A stretch of DNA of 64,000 nucleotides from Guptibacillus hwajinpoensis (lineage in GTDB: Bacteria; Bacillota; Bacilli; Bacillales; Guptibacillaceae). Location of the stretch: NCBI RefSeq assembly GCF_020524165.1, contig NZ_JAIVKU010000005.1:744001-808000 (forward strand), given 5' to 3'. Made by a program: the position numbers and the translations under genes. The notes beneath the pieces are model-generated. The model made no database searches. It saw only the letters and a program-made list of their open reading frames with translations, and was not told where the DNA came from. Below are positions 7,420 through 16,020 of this stretch, piece by piece (the stretch's first letter is position 1; the number at the start of each line of letters is the position of its first letter).

Positions 7420-9411
7420 TTAAATTAAAAATGGATTTGCTAGATCTGTCCACTGGTATTTTTGTCCCCAGCTTTCTTTTGCGAGCGTGGTTACACGATC
7501 AATAGTCTCCTGTGGAACCGTTTCGAGGTCTCCCATTTCATTCGGGTTATAATGATACGCATACACACGAGATAAAAACTGATCAAACGGTAGCGAAGCT
7601 TCACCTTCCTCTTCTCCGTGATTTCGAACCGTTGACTTAATGCCTTGACCCCAATCCTGTCCACTATCATTATTCGGATTATAAAAGTAGACTCTCGTTT
7701 CACCTGACGAATCAGCAGCAATGCGCTGAATGCTAATCGCATGAAGACCGAGTAAATCAGCATTTGCGGTTGTAACGAAGATTCCTACTGGATTTGGATA
7801 AATCAGCTGATGTCCTTCATTGTAATCAGGATGATGCGTTGCATAAAAGAGTCGGGCAAACTGCTCATAATTTGTAACGGCTCCCGTTACAGGATTAATC
7901 ACAGACGAGAATTCTTTTGAAATCCACTGACCATAAAATTCAGGATTCACAAATTTATGTCCATCTTCACCACGTAGAGCGCTTCGCTTCATCATTTCAT
8001 CATAGACGCGATCCAGATGGGGAACGAGAATGAGCGAAACAGCGTCAAGTTCTTTGTGAAGATCTGGCGCAAGCCCACCAGCGATAAGCGACGAATTAAT
8101 TTCAGCGCCTTCAAATGAGATATCAATTTCCCCGTCTCGACAGGCTCTCGCGACAAGCTCGAGCAAAAATCCAGGATCGTGCTGTGACCAGAGACTGATG
8201 CCTCGAGCTGATTGACAGGTTGGATTCATTCCCTGACCTATGCCAAGCGGCTGCCCCAATACGCTTAAAAGTCCTGATAATAAAATTCCTACTGGAGCGA
8301 TGTCATCTGGATGATCCCGTGAAGCGAGTAGATCCTTTTCGACTTCTGGGAGCATCTCGATTTCAATGATGCGCTCAAGTCCTGGAATCACTGGTGGAGA
8401 AGATAAAACGCCACGCTCAAGCATGCGCGCAAGGCCATACAGCGATTGAGCGGTGATAGGGTAAATCGCTAACGAGATAAGTTCTTTCACTAAAGTAAAG
8501 TGCTCATTTAAATTTGCTTCACCCTTTTCAGTTAATCCGAGCGTTAACACCAGTAATTGAGAAGCATCTTCTTCTGCAAGAAAACGCGCAAGATTCGCAT
8601 GAACTGGCGAAACTAGCCCAGTATCGCGCATGACGTCTGCAAATCTTTCTGCTTCTAACTCTTTTTCCATCTCAGATAGCTCATTAAATTGACTTTGGTA
8701 GTCAGCAAAGTTAGGGTATTTCTTGCTTAGTTCTGTTGGTGCATGAACGCTATCAAGATAACGCTGAATGCTTTCTCGCCCCTCCGGACTGATGTCGTCT
8801 GAAGATAAGAGGTTTTCAGCATAACCGATCATTTCTTTAATTCGCTTTACCATAATCGGGCGCTGAGCAGTTAGTCGATCGATTTCATCGACAAACGTTG
8901 CGGATAGTGATCCAAGCGACAGCTTTTCAGCTAGGAATTGAAATAAGATGATTCCCCTCTTTTGTTCCTGTCCCTGGTTAATTCTCGATTCCTCCGTCTC
9001 GGCTGGAAAAATCATATCAAGGTTAAGAGACATGACTTTATTTAAAAAGGTGCGTGCTTGATCAGATGTCACGTTTGGATGGTTATACTCACCTTTAGCA
9101 ATCGCAAGCATACGAAGTTCACTTAGCACTTCAAAAATCGAATAGTTTCCGTCTATTTTAAACGATCCTCCTACAAGAGGCGGCTGTAATTTACGAGGTT
9201 CTTCCCACGGTCCACCTTCAAAAATGCCAGCTTGATCATAATCACCTGCAAGCTGATAGAGAGCCTCCAATTTATTCTGGTCAATGAGAACGGCAGCGTC
9301 TGATAACAATTCTTCTAACACAACGGGATTCTGGCGGTTTTCCTTGAATGACTGAAGAGTCCTGACAAACTTTTGCTGTTCTGAATTTGAAAATGATGTT
9401 TCCATTTCCAT
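7420..9411 (-). CDS. Unknown protein with a papain-like C-terminal region
   Basis: A 663-residue protein that I do not recognise as a whole. The first 370 residues are mostly helical and have no signal peptide or membrane segment. The C-terminal 270 residues show spacing and motifs like papain-fold peptidases of the YopT/C58 kind: NPTCQSARGISLW (Cys399), LGLHAISIQRI (His557) and VYFYNPNNDSGQDWG (Asn578/Asn580/Asp582), which resembles the H...DPN.G pattern. It could be a toxin-like protease, a transglutaminase-like enzyme or an inactive relative. It is monocistronic. The start may be Met1 or Met3, both downstream of GGGGGA. Confidence 0.55.
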   Translation of the reverse strand: MEMETSFSNSEQQKFVRTLQSFKENRQNPVVLEELLSDAAVLIDQNKLEALYQLAGDYDQAGIFEGGPWEEPRKLQPPLVGGSFKIDGNYSIFEVLSELRMLAIAKGEYNHPNVTSDQARTFLNKVMSLNLDMIFPAETEESRINQGQEQKRGIILFQFLAEKLSLGSLSATFVDEIDRLTAQRPIMVKRIKEMIGYAENLLSSDDISPEGRESIQRYLDSVHAPTELSKKYPNFADYQSQFNELSEMEKELEAERFADVMRDTGLVSPVHANLARFLAEEDASQLLVLTLGLTEKGEANLNEHFTLVKELISLAIYPITAQSLYGLARMLERGVLSSPPVIPGLERIIEIEMLPEVEKDLLASRDHPDDIAPVGILLSGLLSVLGQPLGIGQGMNPTCQSARGISLWSQHDPGFLLELVARACRDGEIDISFEGAEINSSLIAGGLAPDLHKELDAVSLILVPHLDRVYDEMMKRSALRGEDGHKFVNPEFYGQWISKEFSSVINPVTGAVTNYEQFARLFYATHHPDYNEGHQLIYPNPVGIFVTTANADLLGLHAISIQRIAADSSGETRVYFYNPNNDSGQDWGQGIKSTVRNHGEEEGEASLPFDQFLSRVYAYHYNPNEMGDLETVPQETIDRVTTLAKESWGQKYQWTDLANPFLI

Positions 9412-9504
9412 ACATCCCCCATTATTTACAAGATAGCTATTTGTACCCCAATCCAGGAAAAGGAAACCACATCTAAGGACCTATTTATTTTCGAATTAGG
9501 AGCA

Positions 9505-9606
9505 TTTCGCGGAATTATTGAGAATATCGCGGATATATCATGGTTTTCGCGGAATAAATAAAATTATCGCGGATATATCCAGAAATTCGCGGAAATAACA
9601 GGATCC
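9505..9606. repeat. Period-20 intergenic array, copy 1 (five TCGCGGA units)
   Basis: TCGCGGA occurs at 9507, 9527, 9547, 9567 and 9587, so the spacing is exactly 20 bp four times. Units 2 and 4 share TCGCGGATATATC; units 1, 3 and 5 continue with AATTAT, AATAAA or AAATAA. There is no ORF. The array lies between the start of the 663-residue gene and the terminator of the fructan genes. A degenerate relative is at 51406-51491. Confidence 0.85.
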
Positions 9607-9635
9607 CTGTTAAAAAAAGATGTTCAATAGGAAAA

Positions 9636-9664
9636 AGCGGTCATCTTTCTCTCAGAAGACCGCT
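9636..9664 (-). terminator. Terminator of the GH32 gene
   Basis: AGCGGTC pairs with GACCGCT across a 15-nt loop. On the minus strand the stem is followed by TTTTT, 16 bp after the GH32 stop codon. Confidence 0.75.
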
Positions 9665-9679
9665 CTCAATATAAAAACC

Positions 9680-11254
9680 TTACTCTCTTTCACCCGTTTT
9701 CCAAGAAGAATCAAGCTCATACACTTCTAGAAAATCAAGCGTCACCTTTCCATTCATCGCATAGATCTCAAAACCATCACTATCCTCTGATGGGAAGATC
9801 CGATTGGTCATGACACGCTTTCCATCATTCGCAAACAATTCAACGGAAGAGCGATCAACAAAAAGATGGAGTTTCACTTTGCCATCTTCCGTTGGTTCAA
9901 GCGGAGCTCGATACACGCCAGGAAATTGTTCATGAAAATCGATATCGCCACTATTCTGGCGATCAATAAATGCAACATTATTTTTTGAGTCATATCCTAC
10001 AATTGTTTCTTCTTCGTCTCCCTTTCGAACGCGGAAGCCGAATTCACCTGACGTATCTATGTCGAATTCGGCAACAACTTCATACGTATCTGCCTTGAAA
10101 TCATCAAGCGGCATTCGACCTTCCACTTCTTTATCCGATAAATCAACTAACTTCTTAGAACGATTCGACTCAATCTCACCCGCAGGCTCTTGGATAAGAC
10201 GCGTTTCTCCGTTCACTTCTTTCAAAGAAACCTGACGTGGTAAGGACATGGCACCTTTCCATGGATCTGTCGGTAAATCAGATGCATACATCCAGTTACT
10301 CATCCAGGCGAGCCATATGGGATTGCCCTCATGATTGCTGAAAGCTTGGGCCGCATAAAAATCTGTTCCATAATCGACCCAATTAATGTCTTCTTTTGCT
10401 CCTTCTCTTGTGAACGTTTTTCCGTCAAATTCACCGATAAAATATTGTCCACCGGACCCACCAGCAATGCTGCCAGGATTCATGTCTACTTGCAGCACCC
10501 ATTTTTGATTAGAAGAATTGCCATCAACCGGTAATTTAAAGAGTTCTGGCGTCTCCCAAACGCCACCCTGGGCACCCTGATTAACACCGAATTCACTAAA
10601 TTTCTCCCAGTCGATCAAATTATCTGAGCCATAGAAGATCACTTTATTTCCTGCTGCAAGAAGCATGATCCACTTCTCAGATTCTTCGTGCCAGATTACT
10701 TTAGGATCACGGAAATCTTTTATACCTGGATTTGGAAGTATCGGGTTACCTCGATACTTTTTCCATGTTTCTCCCCCATCTTCACTATAAGCGAGACCCT
10801 GCGTTTGTTCTGCGCCCGCTATTGTATAAAAAGCCACAAGACCCGCCTTTCCTTCTTCAAAAAGACCGCTCGTATTGTACTGATCATAAACGGCACCACC
10901 AGAGAAGATCATCCCCTGCTCATCCGCTTCTAGCGCCATCGGCTTTTCTTCCCAGTGATAAAGATCTTCACTGACTGCATGGCCCCACCCCATATTTCCG
11001 AATTCATTTTCTGTAGGGTTATGCTGGTAAAATAAATGGTATTTCCCTTCAACATACACCATCCCGTTTGGGTCGTTCATCCAATTTTGTTCTGGCGTAT
11101 AGTGAATCTGGGGACGTAGCGACTGATTGTATTCTTTTGGTATCTCAGGCTCTTTTTCTTCTTGATCTGGCTTTTCATTATTATCATTAAAGGTCGCAAA
11201 GATAAGAATGCCGAGCACGACAATAACGCCTACAGCTAGCAACCATTTTCTCAT
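9680..11254 (-). CDS. Membrane-anchored GH32 fructosidase (levanase/inulinase-like)
   Basis: A 524-residue glycoside hydrolase of family 32. An N-terminal hydrophobic segment (4-21) without a lipobox suggests a membrane anchor or signal peptide. The five-bladed propeller has WMNDPNG with nucleophile Asp61, FRDP with Asp183 and WETPEL with acid/base Glu234; the usual WECP Cys is Thr here. A beta-sandwich follows from about 370. It should release fructose from levan, inulin or sucrose outside the cell. It lies downstream of two levansucrase genes, so it may trim or recycle the levan they make. The fine specificity cannot be read from sequence. Confidence 0.9.
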   Translation of the reverse strand: MRKWLLAVGVIVVLGILIFATFNDNNEKPDQEEKEPEIPKEYNQSLRPQIHYTPEQNWMNDPNGMVYVEGKYHLFYQHNPTENEFGNMGWGHAVSEDLYHWEEKPMALEADEQGMIFSGGAVYDQYNTSGLFEEGKAGLVAFYTIAGAEQTQGLAYSEDGGETWKKYRGNPILPNPGIKDFRDPKVIWHEESEKWIMLLAAGNKVIFYGSDNLIDWEKFSEFGVNQGAQGGVWETPELFKLPVDGNSSNQKWVLQVDMNPGSIAGGSGGQYFIGEFDGKTFTREGAKEDINWVDYGTDFYAAQAFSNHEGNPIWLAWMSNWMYASDLPTDPWKGAMSLPRQVSLKEVNGETRLIQEPAGEIESNRSKKLVDLSDKEVEGRMPLDDFKADTYEVVAEFDIDTSGEFGFRVRKGDEEETIVGYDSKNNVAFIDRQNSGDIDFHEQFPGVYRAPLEPTEDGKVKLHLFVDRSSVELFANDGKRVMTNRIFPSEDSDGFEIYAMNGKVTLDFLEVYELDSSWKTGERE

Positions 11255-11303
11255 AGTATCCAGTTCTCCTGTCTGTCAAACGAATGATGCCTCTAAATAG
11301 AAA

Positions 11304-11336
11304 AGTAACTGTCGAAGCTTATCTCCGACAGTTACT
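11304..11336 (-). terminator. Hairpin between levansucrase and GH32 genes
   Basis: An 11-bp perfect stem (11304-11314 with 11326-11336) is followed on the minus strand by TTTTC. It probably terminates part of the levansucrase transcripts, so that the GH32 gene is expressed by readthrough. Confidence 0.7.
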
Positions 11337-11343
11337 ATCACTC

Positions 11344-12669
11344 TTATTTAAATACGCCAGCATCCATTTCTTTTAAAATCTTCGTTTCATCATTGTGAAT
11401 CGAAAGTTTAAGAGATGGAGCTAATGTGCCGCCAAAGTGATCGAATTGATATTCCTCTGACTGCGCGCCAAGTTCATTGATTGTTAAACCGTTTAGATCA
11501 TAGAAGTTAGCAAAGCTAATCACTGTTCCATTAGGCATAACCATCCATGAATAAGTTTGATAAGGCTCATTCTCTGGATTTGCTACAACAAGACCACTTC
11601 CGTTAAGAGGCTCATAGTCTGATGTTAGAGAATCGGAGACAAAGCCATAAAGACCATCTGGACCATTTATTCCTGGAGCAAATTTGTTTTTGTGCGTATC
11701 TGTGAAAAGATAGTATTTATTTCCTTTTGTCACGATATGCGGACGTTCGAGCTCCTGATTGAGGCTGTTCGCTTCCATCAGTGGAGGCATGATGTCAAAT
11801 TCTGTGTAGTCATCATTTTCAGCTTTTGCAATTCCAATACTACCGTTAAAGAGTTTAGATTCTTCAGGTACTTCATCTACTGTAGCGAAGTCTTCAGAAC
11901 CGATGTGCTCTTGTTCAACCGAACGTTCTGCAGGTGTGCCGCCAGAGTTTCCTTCAAACAAGATGTAATCTTCGCCTGTTTTAGGATCTTCAAAGAACCA
12001 CGGATCACGGAATGCATAAGCAATGTCTCCTTGCTTACTTTGTTCCATTGTCTCGTAGTATTCGCCATCTGGCTCAAGAATCACTTCATGATCAGACCAG
12101 TTGTTGAATTCGATTCCCTTTTTTGATGCAATAACATCAGCAGAAGCTTTTACAAGACGCTGCTCATAAGTTAGCTGTTCTTCGCCTTTACGACCTGTTG
12201 CCGTATAGAAGAAATGTATTTCGCCATCTTCAATCATCGCTGAACCCGCCCACTGACGCGAACCCAGTGCCTGCTCTTCATTAAAAACGGTACCGCCAAG
12301 TTTCCAGTCTTTCCCGTTCTTTGAAACGAAGTAGCGAATTTCAGCAATATCATGACGCTTACCAGGCAATACATCACTTGGTGCTGTTAGCGAGAAAATC
12401 ACTTTATAACCATTAACTGTAGCGATTGAACCGTCCTTGTTTCTTAACGGCCACGTATCCCAGATATGGTACTCTGGCGCAATTTGTTCAAGGTCTTTTG
12501 TGTTAATTTCTGGAGCTGTATTATCTTTATTTTGAACAATCTTAGAAGCATCTTCTCTTGTCCAGTTCGACGTTTCACTTTCTGCTGCAAAACTTGTCGG
12601 AGCAAAACTTGAAAACAGGGTAGCGAATCCGAGAACGGAAGTCGCTACTGTTTTTGAAAACTTATTCAT
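11344..12669 (-). CDS. sacB: Levansucrase, second tandem copy (GH68)
   Basis: A 441-residue secreted GH68 fructosyltransferase. The signal peptide runs to about Ala29 (TSFAA). Catalytic residues are WDTWP with nucleophile Asp71, FRDP with transition-state stabiliser Asp222, and ELERPH with acid/base Glu308. The conserved GRKGEEQ, RQWAGSAM and DGLYGF segments are present. It polymerises the fructose of sucrose into levan. It lies 34 bp downstream of a paralogue (12704-14011) and is probably cotranscribed with it. It differs by a C-terminal insertion around residues 385-405, relative to the sister copy. AAAGGAG precedes the ATG. Confidence 0.94.
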   Translation of the reverse strand: MNKFSKTVATSVLGFATLFSSFAPTSFAAESETSNWTREDASKIVQNKDNTAPEINTKDLEQIAPEYHIWDTWPLRNKDGSIATVNGYKVIFSLTAPSDVLPGKRHDIAEIRYFVSKNGKDWKLGGTVFNEEQALGSRQWAGSAMIEDGEIHFFYTATGRKGEEQLTYEQRLVKASADVIASKKGIEFNNWSDHEVILEPDGEYYETMEQSKQGDIAYAFRDPWFFEDPKTGEDYILFEGNSGGTPAERSVEQEHIGSEDFATVDEVPEESKLFNGSIGIAKAENDDYTEFDIMPPLMEANSLNQELERPHIVTKGNKYYLFTDTHKNKFAPGINGPDGLYGFVSDSLTSDYEPLNGSGLVVANPENEPYQTYSWMVMPNGTVISFANFYDLNGLTINELGAQSEEYQFDHFGGTLAPSLKLSIHNDETKILKEMDAGVFK

Positions 12670-12703
12670 GTGGGTAAGTCTCCTTTAGTCTGGTTTCCCA
12701 GTT

Positions 12704-14011
12704 TTAGTGTGAAGGCATGATTTGGCCTGGCTTAAGTGCGCCAGTTACTTTTGTTTCATCACCATGAATCGAAAGTTTAAGCGTCGGGGCAAACGTACCG
12801 CCAAATTGAAGTTCACCGTTCTCATCACGATACTCGTTCACAAAGCTGATCACTGTACCATTCGGCATAACTGCGTGAGAGTATGTCATAAATGGATCAT
12901 CTTCAGGGTTTGCTACAACAAGACCGTTGCCGTTTAGTGGCTCGTAATCACCCCGAAGAGAATCATTCGTGAAGCCATAAAGACCATCAGGACCTGTTAA
13001 TCCAGGAGCGAACGTAAATTTATGTGTGATTGTAAAGAGGTAGTAATCTCCACCTTTTACAAGGATGTGTGGACGCTCAAGCTGCTGATTGACACCATTT
13101 GCTTCAAGTAGTGGTGGAAGCAATTCAAAGTCTGTTAGATCTTCATTCTGTGCTTCAGCAATCCCAACGTTACCGTTGTAATCTTCAGCGTCAGCTGGTA
13201 CATCATGAGTTGCACGGAAATCAGCATCACCGATGTTTTCTGGATCTAGTGACTTGTCGTCTCCTGCCGTATTTCCTTCAAAGATTAAGTATTCTTTTCC
13301 TGTCTTAGGATCCTGGAAGAACCATGGGTCACGGAATGAATAAATAATATTTCCTGTTTTTTGTGCTTGTGTTTCATAGTACTCACCGTCAGCTTCAGCA
13401 AGAATTTCATGCTTTCCAAAATTGCTTAGCTCAACAGATTTCGACTTCTTATCTGCTTCGATATCAAACGTTGTTTTCGCAAGACGTTGCTCAAATGTTG
13501 TTTGCTCTTCGCCTTTACGTCCAGTTGCTGTATAGAAAAGGTGAACTTTATCATCTTCATCCATCATGGCTGATCCAGCCCATTGGCGAGCGCCAAGTGC
13601 ATCTTCTGGTTCATAAGCAAGTCCGCCCAGCTCCCAGTCTTTTCCGTTCTTCGAGTAGAAGTAGCGAATTTGAGCTTCGTCGTGACGACCGCTCCATGTA
13701 TATTCTTTAGAAGCGGTAAGAGCAAAGACAACCTGGTAACCATTTACCTGTGCAATCGATCCGTCACGATTACGGAGTGGCCATGTGTCCCAAACCCAAT
13801 AATCTGGAGCCACTTCATCTACGTTGTCGATGTTAGGTGCCGTGTTGTCTTTCGATAAATCATAACCCTGTGCATCTTGACGAGACCAAACTGCTGTCTC
13901 AGCTTCCTCCGCTGCGTTCGTAGATAACGGCATACCTGCAAATCCACTTACAAGCATAATTGTCGATAGTGCAATCCCCTTAAAAACAGAAGACTTTTTC
14001 ACGTTCCCCAT
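12704..14011 (-). CDS. sacB: Levansucrase, first tandem copy (GH68)
   Basis: A 435-residue secreted levansucrase from the ATG at 14011, which has AAGGAG 8 nt upstream. A GTG three codons earlier lies directly on the Shine-Dalgarno and is less likely. The signal peptide ends near the LSTNAA segment. Catalytic residues in the 435-residue numbering are Asp75 (WDTWP), Asp228 (FRDP) and Glu312 (LERPH). It converts sucrose to levan and glucose outside the cell. It is the promoter-proximal gene of a levansucrase-levansucrase-GH32 cluster. The two copies are similar along their length but clearly diverged, so the duplication is not recent. Confidence 0.94.
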   Translation of the reverse strand: MGNVKKSSVFKGIALSTIMLVSGFAGMPLSTNAAEEAETAVWSRQDAQGYDLSKDNTAPNIDNVDEVAPDYWVWDTWPLRNRDGSIAQVNGYQVVFALTASKEYTWSGRHDEAQIRYFYSKNGKDWELGGLAYEPEDALGARQWAGSAMMDEDDKVHLFYTATGRKGEEQTTFEQRLAKTTFDIEADKKSKSVELSNFGKHEILAEADGEYYETQAQKTGNIIYSFRDPWFFQDPKTGKEYLIFEGNTAGDDKSLDPENIGDADFRATHDVPADAEDYNGNVGIAEAQNEDLTDFELLPPLLEANGVNQQLERPHILVKGGDYYLFTITHKFTFAPGLTGPDGLYGFTNDSLRGDYEPLNGNGLVVANPEDDPFMTYSHAVMPNGTVISFVNEYRDENGELQFGGTFAPTLKLSIHGDETKVTGALKPGQIMPSH

Positions 14012-14408
14012 CTGCCACACTCCTTAAAATTTAGTAAAATGTTTTGTTCGCCATAACCTTATGGAAAATATGTGAACCCGTCAAGACGTCTGAAAAAGCA
14101 GATATTTTACAGGTCTTTAGATAGGGAAACCTTATTCAATCAATCAAGAAAGCGTTTATCAAACGGTTTTCGAAAAGGCTTTCAATGCAAAAATAAATGG
14201 TTCTTTAGAATCAGGAATCGATTCCACATGAGGGGATTTAGACCTATCTAATATGACGGACCCTTAACTGTAATGTCATAATTTTAATACAAAAGTTAAT
14301 GCTCTGTTATTAAACCCCCTTATTTTTCCACTACCAATTGTTCGATTAATGTGCAAATTTACGTCTCTGGATTATAATAAAGACAACCTAACTAAGGAGG
14401 TTACACTT
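14012..14408. promoter_or_regulatory. Regulatory region of the levansucrase cluster and M20 gene
   Basis: This 397-bp divergent region holds a CcpA-site-like sequence (14146-14161), and on the minus strand TTGACG-N17-TAAGGT about 60 bp before the levansucrase start as a weak promoter. Alternatively TTGATT-N18-TATCTA lies next to the cre-like site. I see no RAT sequence of the SacY/SacT antiterminator type and no clear terminator, so sacB-like antitermination is not supported. On the right, TAAGGAGG (14393-14400) is the ribosome binding site of the M20 gene. Confidence 0.5.
14146..14161. promoter_or_regulatory. Putative CcpA cre site
   Basis: AAGAAAGCGTTTATCA fits the cre consensus WTGNAANCGNWNNCW with one mismatch (A for T at position 2). 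Its location about 135 bp before the levansucrase start is compatible with carbon catabolite control. Confidence 0.5.
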
Positions 14409-15758
14409 ATGAAAAACATCATCGAAATACATAAAGATTCTTACCTTAAAGAACTAGAAGAATTCTTGAAAATCGAAAGCATTTCAGCCGTTCCTACGCA
14501 TAAGTCGGACGTTCAAAAAGGGGCTAAGTGGGTAGCCAGCTCTTTAAAAAAGGCCGGCATGGAAAACATTGAAGTCATCGAAACAGACGGACATCCGATC
14601 GTTTACGCTGATTGGCTTCATGCAGACGGTAAGCCGACAGTTCTCATCTATGGCCATTATGATGTACAGCCAGCTGATCCACTCGATCTCTGGGAAACGC
14701 CCCCATTTGAACCCGTTATTCGTGATAACAAGATCTTTGCTCGCGGCGCAACGGATGATAAAGGACAGCTTTTTATTCATATCAAGGCCATAGAACTTTT
14801 GATGCTAGAAGATGGCAAGCTCCCCGTTAATGTGAAATTCTGTATTGAGGGTGAAGAAGAAATCGCGAGTCCACATCTTGGACCATTTATTGAAAAAAAT
14901 ACAGAGAAACTCGCTGCTGACGCTGTTGTGATTTCAGATACTTCCTTTATTAAAGAAGGCTTACCTGCGATTTGTACATCGTTACGCGGGGCACTTGCTA
15001 TGGAGGTCAACGTGAAAACAGCGAATACCGACCTTCATTCTGGCGTGTATGGTGGCGGTGTTCCAAACGCCGTTCATGCTCTCGTTCGTCTACTTGATAG
15101 CCTTCATGGTGAAGATGGCGAGATCACGGTTGATGGTTTTTACGAAGGGGTACCCGAACTAACAGAAGAATTAAGAGAAGAAATTGCCCGCATTCCTTCT
15201 GATGAAGAGGCAATGAAACAAGAGCTCGGGTTAACTTCTTTATTCGGAGAAAAAGGGTTCACTTTTAAAGAGCAAACGGGAATTCGCCCAACGCTTGAAC
15301 TAAATGGAATTTCTGGTGGCTATCAAGGTGATGGCATTAAAACGATCGTACCATCGGAAGCAACAGGTAAAATTAGCTGCCGTCTTGTTGGTGATCAAAA
15401 CCCTCAAGAAATCTATGAAAAAATTGAAAAGCACCTTCTCGACCATCAACCAGCAGGGACAACGATGACCGTGAATCAATTTATTCAGGCCCGTCCCGTC
15501 TCACTTGATTCAAACGATCCGATGATTCAAAAGGCGGCTGATGCGTATGAAAAGGTATATGGCGTTCGTGCTCTTTTCCCTAAAGAAGGTGGCTCGATTC
15601 CCATCGTTGAAGTATTTGCGCGCGTTCTAGAAACACCTGTTGTGCTCATGGGCTTCGGACTCCCTTCAGAGAACTTACATGCGCCAAATGAACATTTTCA
15701 TATCGAAAATTTCACAAAAGGAATTGAAACGGTTTGTACGTATTTTAAGTCGCTGTAA
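14409..15758 (+). CDS. M20 family dipeptidase (carnosinase-like)
   Basis: A 449-residue zinc peptidase from the ATG at 14409, which has AAGGAGG 8 nt upstream. Motifs in order: LIYGHYDVQPADPLDLW (metal His and Asp), RGATDDKGQL (bridging Asp), EGEEEIASPHL (catalytic Glu plus metal Glu), DTS and LHSGVYGGGVPNA (dimerisation-domain His). The C-terminal part has a metal His near HAPNEHF. It hydrolyses dipeptides or N-acyl amino acids in the cytoplasm. It is monocistronic and divergent from the levansucrase cluster. Members of this subgroup have broad beta-Ala-X or X-X dipeptidase activity, so the exact substrate is open. Confidence 0.9.
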   Translation: MKNIIEIHKDSYLKELEEFLKIESISAVPTHKSDVQKGAKWVASSLKKAGMENIEVIETDGHPIVYADWLHADGKPTVLIYGHYDVQPADPLDLWETPPFEPVIRDNKIFARGATDDKGQLFIHIKAIELLMLEDGKLPVNVKFCIEGEEEIASPHLGPFIEKNTEKLAADAVVISDTSFIKEGLPAICTSLRGALAMEVNVKTANTDLHSGVYGGGVPNAVHALVRLLDSLHGEDGEITVDGFYEGVPELTEELREEIARIPSDEEAMKQELGLTSLFGEKGFTFKEQTGIRPTLELNGISGGYQGDGIKTIVPSEATGKISCRLVGDQNPQEIYEKIEKHLLDHQPAGTTMTVNQFIQARPVSLDSNDPMIQKAADAYEKVYGVRALFPKEGGSIPIVEVFARVLETPVVLMGFGLPSENLHAPNEHFHIENFTKGIETVCTYFKSL

Positions 15759-15784
15759 TAGGAATTTCATTATGAAGATAAAAG

Positions 15785-15822
15785 AAGGCTAGCACTAGAT
15801 TAATTGATCAACTGCTTGCCTT
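15785..15822 (+). terminator. Terminator of the M20 dipeptidase gene
   Basis: AAGGCTAGCA pairs with TGCTTGCCTT with one mismatch across an 18-nt loop, followed by TTTT. Confidence 0.75.
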
Positions 15823-15961
15823 TTTTCTTAGTATATTTGCAGATGGCATTTACTCTTAATAAAATGTTCCCTCACCAGATAAATGGTTCGTTCTTCTTTC
15901 CATGGAAGGTCATTTCTGCTAATGTTCTTCTTCAATACTCGTTTCTCTTATTCATATAAAA

Positions 15962-15988
15962 GAAGCAGCCATTCGTATCAGCTGCTTC
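15962..15988 (-). terminator. Terminator of the CNNM/CorC gene
   Basis: GAAGCAGC pairs perfectly with GCTGCTTC. On the minus strand the stem is followed by TTTTAT, about 30 bp after the stop codon. Confidence 0.75.
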
Positions 15989-16020
15989 CGTTGTTTTCTA
16001 TGTGATCAATGAAAGAGTCT

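Noticed and set aside
9505..9606. CRISPR-like array
   Set aside because: Core units are only 7-13 bp with a 20-bp period. There are no 23-47 bp identical repeats or unique 30-bp spacers, and no cas genes.
11692..12126. 144-codon plus-strand ORF opposite levansucrase
   Set aside because: It is a shadow frame, rich in Cys, Phe and Ile, antisense to a strong GH68 gene.
14012..14408. SacY/SacT RAT antiterminator for sacB
   Set aside because: No RAT sequence or matching terminator upstream of the levansucrase start was found.
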